Source: Dehalococcoidia bacterium (lineage in GTDB: Bacteria > Chloroflexota > Dehalococcoidia > GIF9 > AB-539-J10). From it: a stretch of 17,234 bases of DNA. Of this stretch, positions 16,681-17,234 are shown piece after piece (positions within the stretch are counted from its first letter, which is position 1; each line of letters opens with the position of its first letter). The stretch spans positions 1 to 17,234 of the forward strand of contig JAUWFX010000019.1 in the NCBI GenBank assembly GCA_030606765.1, read 5' to 3'. The position numbers and the translations under genes are program-made. The notes below the pieces were generated by a model. The model did no database searches. It worked only from the letters and a program-made list of their open reading frames with translations, and was not told the origin of the DNA.

Positions 16681-17082
16681 TCACTTTTGCCTGCTCGCTA
16701 TTAATTTCGGAATATGGAACTTTGTTCTAAGATTTTCCCACCTTGCTGTGGACTCAGGGGGAATTATCTCGTCTGGAATGTACTTCCCTACTGCAGCAAG
16801 GACAGCGCAGATCTTTCTCGAGTTCGCTACCTCGTCAGGGACATACTCATCAGCGGCAGCAATAGCAGTAGAGCGCAGCCTACGAGGAGCTAATTTCTCG
16901 ACCCCCTTAATTGCGAAAGAAATCAACCTATTTGGGACATGATTGTCCAAAAACTTAAGGGCAAAAAGCAGCAGCCTATCTGGAGCATATTTATCTACTA
17001 CTTTCACAAAAAGGGAGAACCCCTTCCTTGCAAGGAACCTATTTATCGAATCAAAGTCGGGCTTTTTCCCCTTTAACGCCAT
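16681..17082 (-). CDS. Small protein with 16-residue helical repeats, function unknown
   Basis: First gene of the operon, 133 residues, basic, with no family that I recognise. Residues 27-90 are four consecutive units of 16 residues, and a fifth follows after a 5-residue insert (96-111). Each has the pattern of a hydrophobic pair, an acidic residue, an aromatic or hydrophobic residue, Ala/Val/Ile, Pro, a polar pair and an aliphatic residue: DKYAPDRL, DNHVPNRL, EKLAPRRL, DEYVPDEV, GKYIPDEI. Prolines fall at 34, 50, 66, 82 and 103. Short amphipathic helices joined at proline turns are likely, perhaps lying on a membrane or acting as a scaffold. There is no signal peptide. I start at the ATG at 17082, seven bases after GGTGGG; a TTG at 17097 is less likely. 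It is 72 bases upstream of the OleA-like gene. Confidence 0.7.
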   Translation of the reverse strand: MALKGKKPDFDSINRFLARKGFSLFVKVVDKYAPDRLLLFALKFLDNHVPNRLISFAIKGVEKLAPRRLRSTAIAAADEYVPDEVANSRKICAVLAAVGKYIPDEIIPPESTARWENLRTKFHIPKLIASRQK

Positions 17083-17106
17083 GTTCTTTCCCACCAAGGT
17101 ACTGTA

Positions 17107-17136
17107 TTTTTATCACATTTTACTACTATTTGTCAA
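17107..17136 (-). promoter_or_regulatory. Promoter of the lipid operon
   Basis: On the minus strand a perfect TTGACA (17131-17136) is followed by a -10 region TGTGATAAAAA. It can be read as GATAAA after 16 bases (17109-17114) or TAAAAA after 18 (17107-17112), both with an upstream TG (extended -10). Transcription would start near 17100, giving a leader of about 20 bases before the ATG at 17082. All genes down to 7925 lie on this strand with small gaps or overlaps, so this is probably the main promoter of the whole operon. Confidence 0.65.
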
Positions 17137-17166
17137 TCACGATAACTTACCTCTACCACCCTGTAA

Positions 17167-17195
17167 TTGACACACTTGAGTGACCGGGGTAAAAT
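17167..17195 (+). promoter_or_regulatory. Divergent promoter toward the right edge
   Basis: On the plus strand TTGACA (17167-17172), a 17-base spacer and TAAAAT (17190-17195) form a near-consensus sigma70-type promoter. Its -35 is only 30 bases from the -35 of the lipid operon. Transcription would start near 17202. An ATG at 17209 (MADVKLGS) opens a frame to the window edge but has no ribosome site and would have an almost leaderless message, so I do not call it as a gene. The spacer contains CACTTGAGTG, a short near-palindrome that could bind a regulator. Confidence 0.6.
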
Positions 17196-17234
17196 ACATT
17201 GTTTTGATATGGCTGATGTAAAGCTTGGTTCAGG

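Noticed and set aside
1..17234. tRNA, rRNA, CRISPR array, insertion sequence
   Set aside because: I scanned the gaps and found no tRNA-like arms, no regularly spaced repeats and no transposase motifs.

Overview
The window comes from a mid-GC bacterium (roughly 45% GC by eye) with an anaerobic or oxygen-sensitive gene complement: the start of a molybdopterin/[4Fe-4S] oxidoreductase, a DUF362 protein, a HemN/YgiQ-like radical SAM protein and a very large BadF/HgdC-type activase. Such sets are common in Desulfobacterota, Chloroflexota (Dehalococcoidia), anammox Planctomycetota and Clostridia. The sequence alone does not decide between them.

Left part (1-7560): a molybdopterin oxidoreductase cut by the window edge (minus), a 390-bp gap, a DUF362 protein (plus), a convergent radical SAM protein (minus) with a credible promoter, and a plus-strand two-gene unit. 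In that unit an SRPBCC/START-like protein overlaps by ATGA a 1412-residue protein with two complete activase modules plus HgdB/DUF2229-like parts. Behind it (7749-7844) lies a short remnant that repeats the C-terminus of the 1412-residue protein, evidence of a lost tandem paralogue.

Right part (7925-17082, all minus): a tight, apparently single operon of eleven genes. In transcription order they are: a small protein made of 16-residue repeats; an OleA-like KAS III; a KAS II (FabF-like); an acyl carrier protein; two different phytoene-desaturase/retinol-saturase-like FAD proteins; FabG; FabZ; an AhpD-like carboxymuconolactone-decarboxylase-family protein; an atypical FabI; and an Sfp-type phosphopantetheinyl transferase. 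A strong TTGACA promoter with an extended -10 starts it, and a second perfect TTGACA promoter points the other way toward a gene beyond the right edge.

Together the right-hand genes form a self-contained type II fatty-acid/polyketide-like machine. The transferase would activate the ACP, KAS II/FabG/FabZ/FabI would elongate and reduce, the paired CrtI-type flavoproteins would desaturate, isomerise or saturate the chain, and the OleA-like enzyme would join chains or start them. The repertoire recalls the clusters proposed for ladderane lipids in anammox bacteria and polyunsaturated hydrocarbon pathways, but oleB, oleC and oleD are absent here and no radical SAM gene is inside the operon. The product is unknown and is the main item of interest.
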